From assembly GCA_031270945.1 (NCBI GenBank), contig JAISWZ010000122.1, positions 1-46,097 on the forward strand: a DNA stretch of 46,097 nucleotides, given 5' to 3'. Below the pieces are notes generated by a model, which was not told where the DNA came from, searched no databases, and saw only the letters and a program-made list of their open reading frames with translations. Below are positions 8,058 to 16,896 of the stretch, piece after piece. How positions within the stretch are numbered: the first letter of the stretch is position 1; the number at the start of each line of letters is the position of its first letter. This stretch comes from Clostridiales bacterium (GTDB lineage Bacteria; Bacillota; Clostridia; Lachnospirales; WQUN01). A program made the position numbers and the translations under genes.

Positions 8058-8086
8058 ATTATACTGAGATTCCGAAAGTTTGTCAA
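8058..8086 (-). promoter_or_regulatory. Consensus promoter of tetR
   Basis: TTGACA at 8086-8081, 17 bp, TATAAT at 8063-8058 on the minus strand: a perfect sigma-A promoter. The transcript would carry the whole palindromic element in its 5' leader. Confidence 0.88.
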
Positions 8087-8192
8087 GCAAAAAATTTTGC
8101 TTTTCGCCACGAAGCTACATTCCAACTTGTTTGTCGATTTTTTGCCCAAACCTAAATGCTAGTCTTTTCCAGACTCGATTCGACACAATAAC

Positions 8193-8220
8193 AAAGCCGA
8201 ACTCTTTGAGAGTCGGCTTT
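8193..8220. terminator. Terminator-like hairpin without an adjacent gene
   Basis: AAAGCCGA-CTCT and AGAG-TCGGCTTT pair around TTG, with a short T-run on the plus side. No gene ends nearby, so it may be left from a lost gene or end a small RNA. Confidence 0.5.
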
Positions 8221-8356
8221 TGTGGGTAAGAACTTGTTCTATTGTTCTGCTTTCATCGTTATCTTCGCTCGCAAGTCAAATACAGGAGATTTCGCTCGCA
8301 AGCGCTACCTCTTTCAGGGTTATCTTTATATTGGGCATAAACATGTGCCTCGCCAA

Positions 8357-8473
8357 AATTAATTAGGGCTTGGAAAAGTCCGCAAGTTTGCTCGTTTAAG
8401 CCCGAGACAAACACTGTTGAAGCCTTCGCAGGACTTTTCCCTCACCACTTCATGATTTTGGGATATGCACTTA
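8357..8473. repeat. Degenerate GCATATCCC-family element
   Basis: The right end is intact (GATTTTGGGATATGCACTTA, 8454-8473). The interior has GTTTGCTCG and CGAGACAAAC stem sequence like the copy at 7908, but the left end has decayed to AATTAATTAGGGC. Confidence 0.6.
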
Positions 8474-8505
8474 AGCGTTTGCCCAAAGGCAAATCGCCAC
8501 AAAGT

Positions 8506-8830
8506 CCCTTTCAGGCTGTTTTCAGGCAAATCCAGGCCAATTTTATGTCAGAAAATGCCGGGCTTTACAGGGCCGAAAACCCTTATGTTTTATTTCAAAA
8601 CCCTTTCAGGCGAATTCAGGCCGTTTTATTCCAAAACCGCTTCACATAGTTTTTATTTCATTTCAAAACCCTTTCAGGCAAATTCAGGCCGTTTTATTTC
8701 AAAACCATTCCACTATAAGAGTTTTTTTATTTCATTTCAAAGCCCTTTCAGGCAAATCAATGCCGGTTTATTTCAGAATCGCTTCGCTCTTAGTTTTTAT
8801 TTCATTTTCAAAACCCTTTCAGGCAAATCT
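8506..8830 (+). repeat. Tract of degenerate CCCTTTCAGGC repeats
   Basis: CCCTTTCAGGC occurs at 8506, 8601, 8669, 8743 and 8814; spacing is 95, 68, 74 and 71. Most copies follow TTTCAAAA and precede AATTCAGGCCG or AAATC, and blocks of TTTTATTTCATTTC lie between. Spacing is too irregular and the unit too long and degenerate for CRISPR. A related motif tract is at 42996-44012. Confidence 0.7.
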
Positions 8831-9110
8831 AATCGCGCCCTTAACAGGCATCTCACGCATCTCTTCTTTCAGCGCATCAAAATAGCTTTTCTCAAGCCTT
8901 TAGAAAATTTAGGACGCTACTGGCATTATAACACAAGACAAACAGCTATGCAAGCATTTTTTACATTTCTATAAATATTAATGCTTTATGGCTGGAGAAA
9001 AAATAAAAGAGTAAAATAGCAGGGGTGAAATAAGATAAATATGGAATCCAAAGACTCATAAGTGAAAGGGCCCAGGCGAGCCGCAAAAAGAAAATCAAGC
9101 AAAAAAGCGC
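8831..9110. other. AT-rich intergenic stretch
   Basis: No gene is supported. The minus-strand frame at 8961-9182 runs through the terminator at 9111 and has no ribosome binding site. Confidence 0.45.
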
Positions 9111-9140
9111 AAAAAAGGGGATCCATTCGGATCCCCTTTT
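9111..9140 (-). terminator. Terminator of the LplBC-type ABC operon
   Basis: GGGGATCC and GGATCCCC pair around a four-base loop (9117-9136), followed on the minus strand by six T. It lies 80 bases past the solute-binding protein stop. Confidence 0.88.
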
Positions 9141-9218
9141 GATGCCCCTCACGCCATGCCCCATGCTTGCCTTTTTATGCATAGTGCCGCCAAAGTCACG
9201 CTTTTAAATTGATTTGGC

Positions 9219-10805
9219 TTAGCCCCTGGCTCTTTCAAGCGCGGCCATTTTTATCTCAACGAACCTGTCCAAGCCCATGTCCTTGAGTTGCTGGATGTAG
9301 GCGTTCCAATCCTGGTCTATTCCGCCCTCTGTAATCCATTTGATTCTAGACTGGGAAACGTAGCTGTCCAGGTCAGCGCCTATTGAGGCCAGCTCGTTGT
9401 TTTCCTCCTCGGTAAAAATGACGAGAGGATACTGGTCTACTATGAATTCATCGGCGAGCTTGCTCAGCTCAAGCTTTGCGCCATCTCCTGTTGTCCTGTC
9501 GAGAAGGATCTTCTCAGAGAACCCTGGCTCAATAAATTTCGGCCCGAAGTCGCGGAGGCTCTGATCCCAATACCATGCGTCAGCGCTGGTGCCTTCTGGC
9601 GGGTTGTTCAAAGAATACGTCCCGTCGCTGTTCTTCGTGATGACAGTGCCAATCGCGCCCCAGAAGTTCTGGATGCTGGCTTCGCTGTCGTAGAACAAGT
9701 CAAGCCATCTGGCGGCCGCTTCTGGATTTTTGCAATCCCTGGTTATAACTGCCTCGTTTCTGGCTATAGTGTAGACGCCATTCCAGTCGCCCTCTGCGTA
9801 CTGCTTTCCGTCAGGCCCTTTGATAGGCGCTATTCCTGCGAACTCGTCTTTCCATTGCCCTGTGACAGCGTCCACGCTCCACTGGAAGTTAAGGCCTACA
9901 ATGTTTATCTCAGCGTTTTGCCACTTGTTGTTAAGCATGGCCCAGTCCTGGGTGAACCCTTCCTGGTCAAGAACGCCAGCTTCCCAAAGCTCCCTGATCC
10001 ACTTGATCGCGGACTTGTAATTCTCAGATGTGGGATAGTGCACAAACTCCCCATTTATCCAAGACATCCTTGAGCTGTTTATGTCCGTTATCCCAAATGG
10101 ATTCATCAGATCCACAGGCACGTCTGCGTTAAACGAAAACGGAATCTCATCTCCAGGATCCCCGTTGCCGTTCGCGTCGCCTTCTTTGAACGCTATGAGA
10201 ACCGCCTTAAGCTCATCAAGCGTCGTTGGATTTTGAAGCCCCAGGTTGTCGAGCCACTTTTGGTTAATGATCGGCTGGTTTCTCGTCATGGGTCTGCATG
10301 GCAGGTTTTTTGCGAACGATCTGATTGTGCCATCCGGGAACACTGTCAGATCCTTGAACGCCGGTATGGCCTCAATGGCCTTTTTGTAGTTTGGCATGTA
10401 GTTCGCGATTAAGTCATCAAGCGGCAGGAACAGATCCATGTTTGAAATGATATCTCCGTCCTTGATCGTTTCATTTCCCAAGAAGACATCCGGAAGCCCG
10501 GTTCCGCTTCCAATCAAGAGCGCCCTTTGCTCGTTCCAGTCAGCGTCCGATCTGGCGTCCCACTCGATCTTGACCCCCGCCTTTTTCTCGGCGTCCTGAA
10601 GCCATTGGTTTTGCTTGAATGAGTCTCCCATGTCGCCCCAGCGCATTGTGAGAACCTTTAGCGTCACTGCTTCAGCTGACGCGTCTGCTGCTTGGCCTGG
10701 GCTTGCCGCAGGGGCTGCCGCTGGTGGTTCGCTTGAAGCGCCGCAAGCCGCCAGCAATGCCGCCATGGCTATGGCAACCAGGAATTGAATAAAACTTTTC
10801 TTCAT
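9219..10805 (-). CDS. Extracellular sugar-binding lipoprotein (LplA-type)
   Basis: 528 residues with a lipoprotein signal ending in the lipobox LLAAC near residue 20, then an Ala/Pro-rich linker. The body is a large family 1-type solute-binding protein of the kind that goes with LplB/LplC permeases (VTLKVLTMRWGDMGDSFKQNQWLQ, later WLDLFYDSEAS). It should capture an oligosaccharide or glycoside outside the membrane and hand it to the two permeases encoded upstream in the same operon. GGAGAG lies nine bases before the ATG at 10805; the TTG six bases earlier would leave only three bases. It is separated from the permease genes by 300 bases holding a palindromic element. No ATPase gene is present, as is usual for these systems, which share MsmX-type ATPases. 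Confidence 0.9.
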   Translation of the reverse strand: MKKSFIQFLVAIAMAALLAACGASSEPPAAAPAASPGQAADASAEAVTLKVLTMRWGDMGDSFKQNQWLQDAEKKAGVKIEWDARSDADWNEQRALLIGSGTGLPDVFLGNETIKDGDIISNMDLFLPLDDLIANYMPNYKKAIEAIPAFKDLTVFPDGTIRSFAKNLPCRPMTRNQPIINQKWLDNLGLQNPTTLDELKAVLIAFKEGDANGNGDPGDEIPFSFNADVPVDLMNPFGITDINSSRMSWINGEFVHYPTSENYKSAIKWIRELWEAGVLDQEGFTQDWAMLNNKWQNAEINIVGLNFQWSVDAVTGQWKDEFAGIAPIKGPDGKQYAEGDWNGVYTIARNEAVITRDCKNPEAAARWLDLFYDSEASIQNFWGAIGTVITKNSDGTYSLNNPPEGTSADAWYWDQSLRDFGPKFIEPGFSEKILLDRTTGDGAKLELSKLADEFIVDQYPLVIFTEEENNELASIGADLDSYVSQSRIKWITEGGIDQDWNAYIQQLKDMGLDRFVEIKMAALERARG

Positions 10806-10886
10806 GCTCAAGCACTCTCCTTTTCTCGTCCTTGCAAGGACAACCGTCCCTGGAGGGGCGCAGCGCGCTGCGCCCCTCCGCTAAGA

Positions 10887-10981
10887 GCATATCCCAAAAT
10901 TAATTTTAGGGCTCGAAAAAATCCGCGTTGAAGCCTTCGCAGGATTTTTCCTCGCCACTAAAGGAATTTTGGGATATGCAC
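10887..10981 (-). repeat. Palindromic element within the ABC operon
   Basis: TAAGAGCATATCCC ... GGGATATGCACTAA, with arms AAAAAATCCGCG and CAGGATTTTTCC. It lies between the second permease and the solute-binding protein and so is probably in the operon mRNA. Confidence 0.85.
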
Positions 10982-11105
10982 TAAAAAACTTGCATGCAAA
11001 TCTTTGAAACTAAATCTTAAGCCACTCTTTAATGCCAATTCTTTGGTTCCAAAACTTGCTTGCTCCAGCAAGCCAAATCTCGCTTTGCCAAAAAGCCAAC
11101 CCCGT

Positions 11106-11993
11106 CTACCCTTTCACCGCGCCTATCATAACCCCCTGGTTGAAATGCTTCTGCACAAAGGGGTAAAAGCACATGATAGGCAAAGTGGAAACGATTATGG
11201 CGGCGTAGCGTATGAGGTTCGCTTGCCTCAAGGCCACTTGCGCGGCCTCCCCTGTCCCCATTGAGCTTGTCATCTGGTTGGTGATCAGGATGTTCCTGAG
11301 GATGATCTGAAGAGGCATCTTTCCCTTGTCCTGAAGGTAGATCAGCGCGTTGAAGTAGGAGTTCCAAATCCCCACAGCCGTCCAAAGGGCCAGCACCGCT
11401 ATTATGGGCTTGGACAGCGGAAGAATGATCGAGAAGAAGAACTTCAGGTTTCCGCACCCGTCTATCTGCGCGGCGTCAAGCATGTCAGACGGGATGCTGG
11501 TCGAGAAGTACGTCCTGGCAACAATGATGTTGTAGATCGAGACCGAGAAAGGAACTATAAGAACCAGCCAACTGTCGAACAGCCCAAGCTCCTTGACCAG
11601 CAGGTATGTAGGAATGAGCCCTCCCGAAAAGAACATGACGAAAAGGTAGTAAAAGGTCAATGGAACCCTGAGCGGCAGATCCTTCCTGCTCAGCGCGTAT
11701 GACGCCGGGATGTTTACGATTAGCGCCCAGGCTGTGCCAGCCAGGGTATAGAATATTGTGTTCCTGTAGCCTATCCAAATGGATTGGTACTCGATTAGCG
11801 CCTTGTACCCGTCAAGGGTGAACCCGCTGGGCAAAAGCCAGACCTTCCCGTTTGTGACCGCAGACGGCTCGCTTAGCGATGCCACTACTATAAAGTAGAG
11901 CGGGTAGATGACAATGAGGATGGATACCGCTGCCAGCCCATAGACAACGGCTGCAAAGGCGGCGTCGCTTCCCGACAGGCGAATCTTTTTCAT
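11106..11993 (-). CDS. ABC sugar permease, LplC/YtcP type
   Basis: 295 residues, six predicted membrane segments, with the inner-membrane EAA loop as DAAQIDGCGNLKFFFSIILP near residues 188-207, the site that contacts the ATPase. It ends in the typical VMIGAVKG. It pairs with the LplB-type gene that starts just upstream (29 bases apart) to form the transport channel. The ATG follows AGGGGGCGG closely. Substrate is not determined by the permease sequence; the context (GH31, LacI) points to a glycoside. Confidence 0.93.
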   Translation of the reverse strand: MKKIRLSGSDAAFAAVVYGLAAVSILIVIYPLYFIVVASLSEPSAVTNGKVWLLPSGFTLDGYKALIEYQSIWIGYRNTIFYTLAGTAWALIVNIPASYALSRKDLPLRVPLTFYYLFVMFFSGGLIPTYLLVKELGLFDSWLVLIVPFSVSIYNIIVARTYFSTSIPSDMLDAAQIDGCGNLKFFFSIILPLSKPIIAVLALWTAVGIWNSYFNALIYLQDKGKMPLQIILRNILITNQMTSSMGTGEAAQVALRQANLIRYAAIIVSTLPIMCFYPFVQKHFNQGVMIGAVKG

Positions 11994-12022
11994 GGCCGCC
12001 CCCTAGGGGCATACGCCCCTTT

Positions 12023-12958
12023 CTACCACAGGCTGTTTTCGCTTAACCGCTTTGAAACCTGGTTGACTGTCGCCAAAAGCAAAAGGTTCGCAACCGTGTT
12101 AAAAAGGTTTACAGCGGCTGAATAGCTGTACTGCGCCTGGGTTATGCCGATCTTGTAGACGTAGGTCGATATTACCTCGCTTGCCTGAAGGTTGGCGTTG
12201 TTTTGCATCAGGAAGACCTTCTCAAACCCTACGTTCATTATGTTTCCGGCGCTAAGGATAAGAAGTATCGTCGCCGTCGGCATCAGCATCGGAATGTCTA
12301 TGGCCTTGATCTTCTGCCACCTGCTCGCGCCGTCAACCGTCGCCGCCTCGTAGAGCGTTGGATCTATGGCTGAGAGGGCGGCAAAGAAGATGATGCTGTT
12401 CCATCCTGTATGCTGCCAGATGTCAGACCAGACATAGATGCTTGAGAAGGCGCCTTTCATTCCCATGAGGTTTGGTGCCTCAGCGCCAAAGAGCTTGAAG
12501 ATCTGCCCGATAAGCCCGCTTCCTGGCGACAGCCAGAGAACTATCAGGCCCACCATCACAACAGTGGAGATGAAGTGCGGCAGGTAGCTCACGGTTTGGT
12601 AAAATCGCTGAAACTTCTTCGCCCTCATCTGGTTGACAGCCAAGGCTATCGCAATGGGGAACGGGAAGCCCGCCAAGAGGCTGTAGAAGCTCAGCACAAG
12701 CGTGTTCTTTAGCGTCGCCTGGAACTGATAGGCCTTGAAGAACTTCGTGAAATGCTTCAACAGCGGCTGCGCCCACGGGCTTTGCGCAATCCCCAGCGCC
12801 GGCTTGAAGTCCTTGAAGGCTATGGTCACGCCATACATGGGGCGATAGGCAAAGACTAGAACCAGGACGAAAGACGGCAGCAGCAACAAGTACAAGCCTG
12901 CGTTCGCTCGCGCCAACCGGGCCGCCGCATGCGCCCGACTGCGAAAAGCTGCTAACAC
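12023..12958 (-). CDS. ABC sugar permease, LplB/YteP type
   Basis: 311 residues and six membrane segments. The EAA loop is EAATVDGASRWQKIKAIDIP. The N-terminus has the family's YLLLLPSFVLVLVFAYRPMYG. The start is GTG, chosen because AGGAGG lies seven bases ahead. First gene of the operon with the LplC-type permease and the lipoprotein. It is divergent from lacI, which lies 377 bases away. Confidence 0.93.
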   Translation of the reverse strand: MLAAFRSRAHAAARLARANAGLYLLLLPSFVLVLVFAYRPMYGVTIAFKDFKPALGIAQSPWAQPLLKHFTKFFKAYQFQATLKNTLVLSFYSLLAGFPFPIAIALAVNQMRAKKFQRFYQTVSYLPHFISTVVMVGLIVLWLSPGSGLIGQIFKLFGAEAPNLMGMKGAFSSIYVWSDIWQHTGWNSIIFFAALSAIDPTLYEAATVDGASRWQKIKAIDIPMLMPTATILLILSAGNIMNVGFEKVFLMQNNANLQASEVISTYVYKIGITQAQYSYSAAVNLFNTVANLLLLATVNQVSKRLSENSLW

Positions 12959-12977
12959 TTTGGCGCCTCCTATACTT

Positions 12978-12992
12978 GGGTTATCGTTACCC
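12978..12992. promoter_or_regulatory. Candidate LacI operator at the ABC operon start site
   Basis: GGGTTATCGTTACCC is an imperfect inverted repeat with GGGT/ACCC arms and a central CG, seven bases past the -10. A related sequence (ATACCGATAAC) lies in front of lacI; nine of eleven bases match. Binding by the divergent LacI protein is inferred. Confidence 0.5.
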
Positions 12993-12999
12993 TATGCAA

Positions 13000-13028
13000 A
13001 GTATACTATTAGGGCTAGCTCATGTCAA
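13000..13028 (-). promoter_or_regulatory. Promoter of the LplBC-type operon
   Basis: TTGACA at 13028-13023, 17 bp, TATACT at 13005-13000 on the minus strand. Confidence 0.82.
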
Positions 13029-13244
13029 TAGCTTTTATAAATTTTTTTATAATTAATAAGATCCAGGTAGGTGCCGCTGCGAACTTTTGGGACGCTAGGC
13101 CGGCACACTTCAGGGAGCGATATACTTGAACGGCAAGGCGCCATCGAAACGCAAAAATCCGATTGTTTTAGAGCATCAACAAATTTTTTCCGCAACCGTT
13201 AACCCTGATACAGAATTTTGCTCCTGTTTTCGCTCGCGGGCATA

Positions 13245-13273
13245 TTGCATTTTCCCCTAAGACGAGTTAAAAT
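13245..13273 (+). promoter_or_regulatory. Probable promoter of lacI-GH31
   Basis: TTGCAT, 17 bp, TAAAAT, ending about 60 bases before the lacI start. Confidence 0.55.
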
Positions 13274-13303
13274 AAAAGCATGCAACAGGCTTAAATTCAG
13301 GCG

Positions 13304-13316
13304 ATACCGATAACAT
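13304..13316. promoter_or_regulatory. Second candidate operator, ahead of lacI
   Basis: CGATACCGATAAC, downstream of the putative promoter. It shares the CGATAAC core with the site at 12978-12992 read on the minus strand. It suggests joint control of both divergent units; this is inference. Confidence 0.35.
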
Positions 13317-13335
13317 CAAGAGGGGGGCGGATAGC

Positions 13336-14337
13336 TTGGTCACATTGAAAGAAATAGCGGAGGCGGCTGGTGTTAGCGTTATGACTGTCTCGCGGGTCAT
13401 AAACAACGTGCCAGCCAAAGTGTCTGAAGAAACCAGAGCCCGCATAATGGACATAATATCAGAGCGCGGCTATGTTCCCAACTCTTTTGCCAGAAGCTTG
13501 TCATCCCGCTCGTCAAGGCTTGTGGCGCTCGTGGCCAACGGCGGCAACAACGTTCTCAGATCCCCTTACAGCGCAAGCATGGTAGGGCACATCTCCAGCT
13601 TTGTCCAAGAGCGGGGGTTCTCGCTTATGCTCTTCACAGTCGACGACGACTACGAGGACGTCACAAGGCGCCTCAGAACCTGGAACGTGGCGGGAGCGAT
13701 ATTTCTCGGGCTTTTTGACTCAGCGCTCAAGCGCATACGGAAAGACAACCAGATCCCCTTGGTTTTCACTGACTCTTACAGCACTGAGCGCCAGCTTACC
13801 AATGTCGGCATAGACGATTATCATGGGGGCGAGATCGCTGCCAAGCACTTGATTGATAACGGTCACACAAAGCTGGCCTTTGTGGGGCGCTCAGCCGAGA
13901 GCCCGGTATTGCGGGAGCGCATGCGGGGATTCATGGACGCCTGCCAGGAGCGCGGGGTAACGCTTCTTGAAGAGAGAACGCTGCCAGACAACCCGCCAGC
14001 GGACGAGATAGAGAGAGTTTTGCTAAAAGCCTCGGATCCACCAACAGGAGTGTTTGCCACATCAGATTTTGTGGCGCTGCAGATCATTAGCGTCCTCAGC
14101 GACCACGGATTGCGGGTGCCCGAGGACATTTCCGTAATGGGCTTTGACAACCTGGAGCTTGGCGCGATAAGCCGCCCAAAGCTCACAACCATCAAGCAGG
14201 ACATAGAAAAGAAGGCCCAGCTGGCTGTTGAGCTCCTGTTTGAGCACATCCAAAAGCCCGGCACCCCGGCGCAAAACATGATACTGGACGTCTTCTTGGT
14301 GGAGCGAGCCTCTGTAGGGCGGTTGAAAAACACTTGA
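13336..14337 (+). CDS. LacI-family transcriptional regulator
   Basis: 333 residues. The N-terminal LacI helix-turn-helix and hinge are clear (VTLKEIAEAAGVSVMTVSRVINNVPAKVS), followed by a periplasmic-binding-like effector domain (DDYHGGEIAAKHLIDNGHTKLAFVGR; VMGFDNLELG). These proteins repress sugar genes and release on binding a sugar. The start codon is TTG: it has AGGGGGGCGG eight bases ahead and begins the conserved helix. It is followed after 15 bases by the GH31 gene, so the two are co-transcribed. It likely controls this pair and the divergent ABC operon. Confidence 0.93.
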   Translation: MVTLKEIAEAAGVSVMTVSRVINNVPAKVSEETRARIMDIISERGYVPNSFARSLSSRSSRLVALVANGGNNVLRSPYSASMVGHISSFVQERGFSLMLFTVDDDYEDVTRRLRTWNVAGAIFLGLFDSALKRIRKDNQIPLVFTDSYSTERQLTNVGIDDYHGGEIAAKHLIDNGHTKLAFVGRSAESPVLRERMRGFMDACQERGVTLLEERTLPDNPPADEIERVLLKASDPPTGVFATSDFVALQIISVLSDHGLRVPEDISVMGFDNLELGAISRPKLTTIKQDIEKKAQLAVELLFEHIQKPGTPAQNMILDVFLVERASVGRLKNT

Positions 14338-14352
14338 GAAAGGAGAGCGCAT

Positions 14353-16671
14353 ATGAGACAGTGGGAAAAGCCTGCGGGCGACCCAACGCCCAATCCCAAG
14401 TCAATAGTGGAAGGGGATGGCTATCGGATAACCGTGCTCACACCTAGACTTCTGCGGCTTGAGCAAGCGGAGGGCAACAGTTTCACCGATGCCCAGACCC
14501 AGGCGGTTGCCAACCGCAGGTTTGATTTCAGCCCATTCCAAGTCCGGCTAAAAGGCAAGGCCCTGGAGCTCAGAACTGATTTCTTGCGCCTGGTGTATGA
14601 CGGAGGGCCTTTCTCCTCTAACGGGCTCAGCATAGAAGTCTTTTCTGGAATCAACGGAATCTGGCACTACGGAAGCCGCCCTAGCCTGATAGGCGGCACC
14701 GCCAGGACTCTAGACGAGGCTGACGGAGAGGTGCCTTTGGTTGACAGCATATTCTCAAAACAGGGATACGCTTTGATAAACGACTCCAGAAGCCTGTTCA
14801 TAGAGCCGGACGGCTGGGTCAGCCCCAGGAATCCTTGCGTTGACCTTTACTTTTTCGCCTACGGCAACGACTTTCTGGGAGGGCTTGAGGACTTTTACAA
14901 GTTGGCAGGCTCTTCCCCCATGCTCCCTCGCTGGGCGCTAGGCAATTGGTGGAGCAGGTTCCATCCTTACACGGATTCCGAATACCTGGATTTGATCCAA
15001 AAGTTCAATGATTCCGGGATACCCCTTTGCGTATCCGTCCTTGACATGGACTGGCATGTGACAAGCGTTGACCATAAGCTGGGAACCGGCTGGACAGGAT
15101 ACTCATGGAACAGGGAGCTTCTTCCCGATCCGGAAGGGTTCTTGCAAAAGCTCCACAGCAAAGGGCTTAAGGTTACGCTCAATGTCCATCCGGCGGACGG
15201 GGTCCGCTCCCACGAGGACGCCTATTCAGATATGGCGAACCGCTTAGGCGTCGCTTCCAACTTCATGGACAAAATTCAGTTTGACGTGGCGAATCGCGAG
15301 TTCATGGAAGCCTATTTTGAGTTCCTGCACCATCCTCTAGAAGACGCCGGGGTTGACTTCTGGTGGATCGATTGGCAGCAGCAAGGGGGATCCAGCCTTG
15401 ACGGCGTTGATCCGCTCTGGATGCTCAACCATTTCCACTACGCCGACATCAAAAGAAAGAAAGAGCGGCCCCTTGTCCTTTCCCGCTACGCCGGCACTGG
15501 CAGCCATAGGTACCCGCTTGGCTTTTCAGGAGACACCTGCATAACTTGGAAATCCCTAGAGTTCCAGCCCAAGTTCACCTCAGCCGCTTCATGCGCCGGA
15601 TATGGCTGGTGGAGCCATGACATTGGAGGCCACTTCAAGGGGATCCATAGCGCCGAGCTTCAGATCAGATGGCTCCAGCTAGGCGTTTTCTCTCCAATCA
15701 TGAGGCTCCATAGCTCCAACAGCCGCTTCAGCTCCAAGGATCCATGGCGGCTTGGCCCTGAGATGGCCCAGATCGCGACGAATTTCCTGCGCTTGAGACA
15801 CTCCCTCATTCCTTACATATACACAATGATGGAGCTGTTCAACAGGACAGGAGCGCCCTTGATCCAGCCAATGTTTTTCAGGGAACCCACTGCGCCGGAC
15901 TTGTGGGGGCAGTACTGGTTTGGAACCCAGCTCATCGCCTGCCCTATCACAAGCCCAATGGATCAGTCCACCAAGCTTGGGGGGTTCAAAGCCTGGCTTC
16001 CAAAAGGGATCTGGCATGACATCTTCACAGGCGAGACCTATGATGGGGGCAGATTTCTCAACCTTCACAGGGGCATAGAAACCATCCCTGTCTTAGCCAA
16101 GGCTGGCGCGATAATACCCATTAGCCAGGAGTTTGAAAACGGGGCGCAAAACCCCGCCAGAATAAGCCTTTGGGTTTTCTCAGGTTCCCAGGGAGAGTTC
16201 AGCCTTTACGAAGACAACGGCGCAAAGCCTGAAAGCATAGCTCAAGCAATCACCCGCTTCACTCTTGACTCTTCAGGGCTGACAATAAGCGCCCCTGACG
16301 GAGACGCCTCCCTTGTTCCGGAAAACCGCGTTTACCAGGTAAAGTTCATGGGATTTGGCAAGGGCGCTGTGTCAGCGGAAAAATGGGACGAAGAGCAAGG
16401 CGCGGCCTTCGTCACTGTGAAAGCCGGCAGGGAAAAAGCTTTTGTTCCCGTCAAAAATGCGGCGCCTGAAAGCAGGATTGCTGAAAGGGTTTTCTCCCTT
16501 CTTCAGAAAGCCGAAATAGAATATGACTTGAAAAGAGACATTTACGATCTCACCCTCAGAAGCGCCTCCAAGGTTGCCCTGCTTGGCGAGCTTGAAGCCA
16601 TGAGCCTGCCCAGGCCCCTGGCATCCGCTTTGACAGAGATCGTGGCGGCAAGGATCGGGGAGCGGATGTAA
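14353..16671 (+). CDS. Glycoside hydrolase family 31 (alpha-glycosidase)
   Basis: 772 residues. An N-terminal beta-sandwich domain is followed by the GH31 TIM barrel. The likely nucleophile is D340 in DFWWIDWQQ, and the acid/base D394 in LGFSGDT. WWSHDIGGH near 419-427 and MRLHSSN are also family landmarks. The DWQQ context differs from the WxDMNE of classic alpha-glucosidases and is typical of a less studied GH31 branch, so the exact sugar (glucose, xylose or galactose) is open. There is no signal peptide, so it acts in the cytoplasm on imported substrate. The ATG follows AAAGGAGAGCG. The last 130 residues are an extra C-terminal helical domain that I do not recognise. Confidence 0.92.
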   Translation: MRQWEKPAGDPTPNPKSIVEGDGYRITVLTPRLLRLEQAEGNSFTDAQTQAVANRRFDFSPFQVRLKGKALELRTDFLRLVYDGGPFSSNGLSIEVFSGINGIWHYGSRPSLIGGTARTLDEADGEVPLVDSIFSKQGYALINDSRSLFIEPDGWVSPRNPCVDLYFFAYGNDFLGGLEDFYKLAGSSPMLPRWALGNWWSRFHPYTDSEYLDLIQKFNDSGIPLCVSVLDMDWHVTSVDHKLGTGWTGYSWNRELLPDPEGFLQKLHSKGLKVTLNVHPADGVRSHEDAYSDMANRLGVASNFMDKIQFDVANREFMEAYFEFLHHPLEDAGVDFWWIDWQQQGGSSLDGVDPLWMLNHFHYADIKRKKERPLVLSRYAGTGSHRYPLGFSGDTCITWKSLEFQPKFTSAASCAGYGWWSHDIGGHFKGIHSAELQIRWLQLGVFSPIMRLHSSNSRFSSKDPWRLGPEMAQIATNFLRLRHSLIPYIYTMMELFNRTGAPLIQPMFFREPTAPDLWGQYWFGTQLIACPITSPMDQSTKLGGFKAWLPKGIWHDIFTGETYDGGRFLNLHRGIETIPVLAKAGAIIPISQEFENGAQNPARISLWVFSGSQGEFSLYEDNGAKPESIAQAITRFTLDSSGLTISAPDGDASLVPENRVYQVKFMGFGKGAVSAEKWDEEQGAAFVTVKAGREKAFVPVKNAAPESRIAERVFSLLQKAEIEYDLKRDIYDLTLRSASKVALLGELEAMSLPRPLASALTEIVAARIGERM

Positions 16672-16769
16672 ACAAAACAAGAACTAAAATCTGGAATTCC
16701 GGGATTTGCGCTCCAAACTCAGATGGGGCGCTGAACAGGGTTTCATATCAAAAGGCCAGAAACGTGCCA

Positions 16770-16803
16770 AAGGCCCGCTTGCTTGCAAGCGGGCCTTCTT
16801 TTT
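16770..16803 (+). terminator. Terminator of lacI-GH31
   Basis: AAGGCCCGCTTGC and GCAAGCGGGCCTT pair around TT and are followed by CTTCTTTTT-like sequence. Confidence 0.85.
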
Positions 16804-16896
16804 GCGACATGCTCGCGAGCGAAAAGCTCTGGCATGCAAACAGCTCAACGCGCGAGATCTGCTTGAATGCGCATGTCTTTCTGTCTCAGGCTTTTT

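Larger units (their letters stand above)
7846..8068 (-). repeat. Tandem duplication of the tetR leader, interrupted by an element
   Basis: Unit one is 7846-7892. Unit two is split into 7893-7907 (CCATAAGCAGACCCC) and 8037-8068 (TTAATCACTGACATATCGG onward). Joined, the two parts match unit one closely over 47 bases. The interruption is exactly the palindromic element. Each unit holds a start codon, a ribosome-binding-like stretch and a TGAC...TCAG motif. Confidence 0.85.

Noticed and set aside
8506..8830. CRISPR array from CCCTTTCAGGC
   Set aside because: Units of 68-95 bases, with inter-repeat DNA that is similar between units and not unique as spacers would be.
8961..9182. 73-residue membrane protein
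   Set aside because: Hydrophobic frame through a terminator, with no ribosome binding site.
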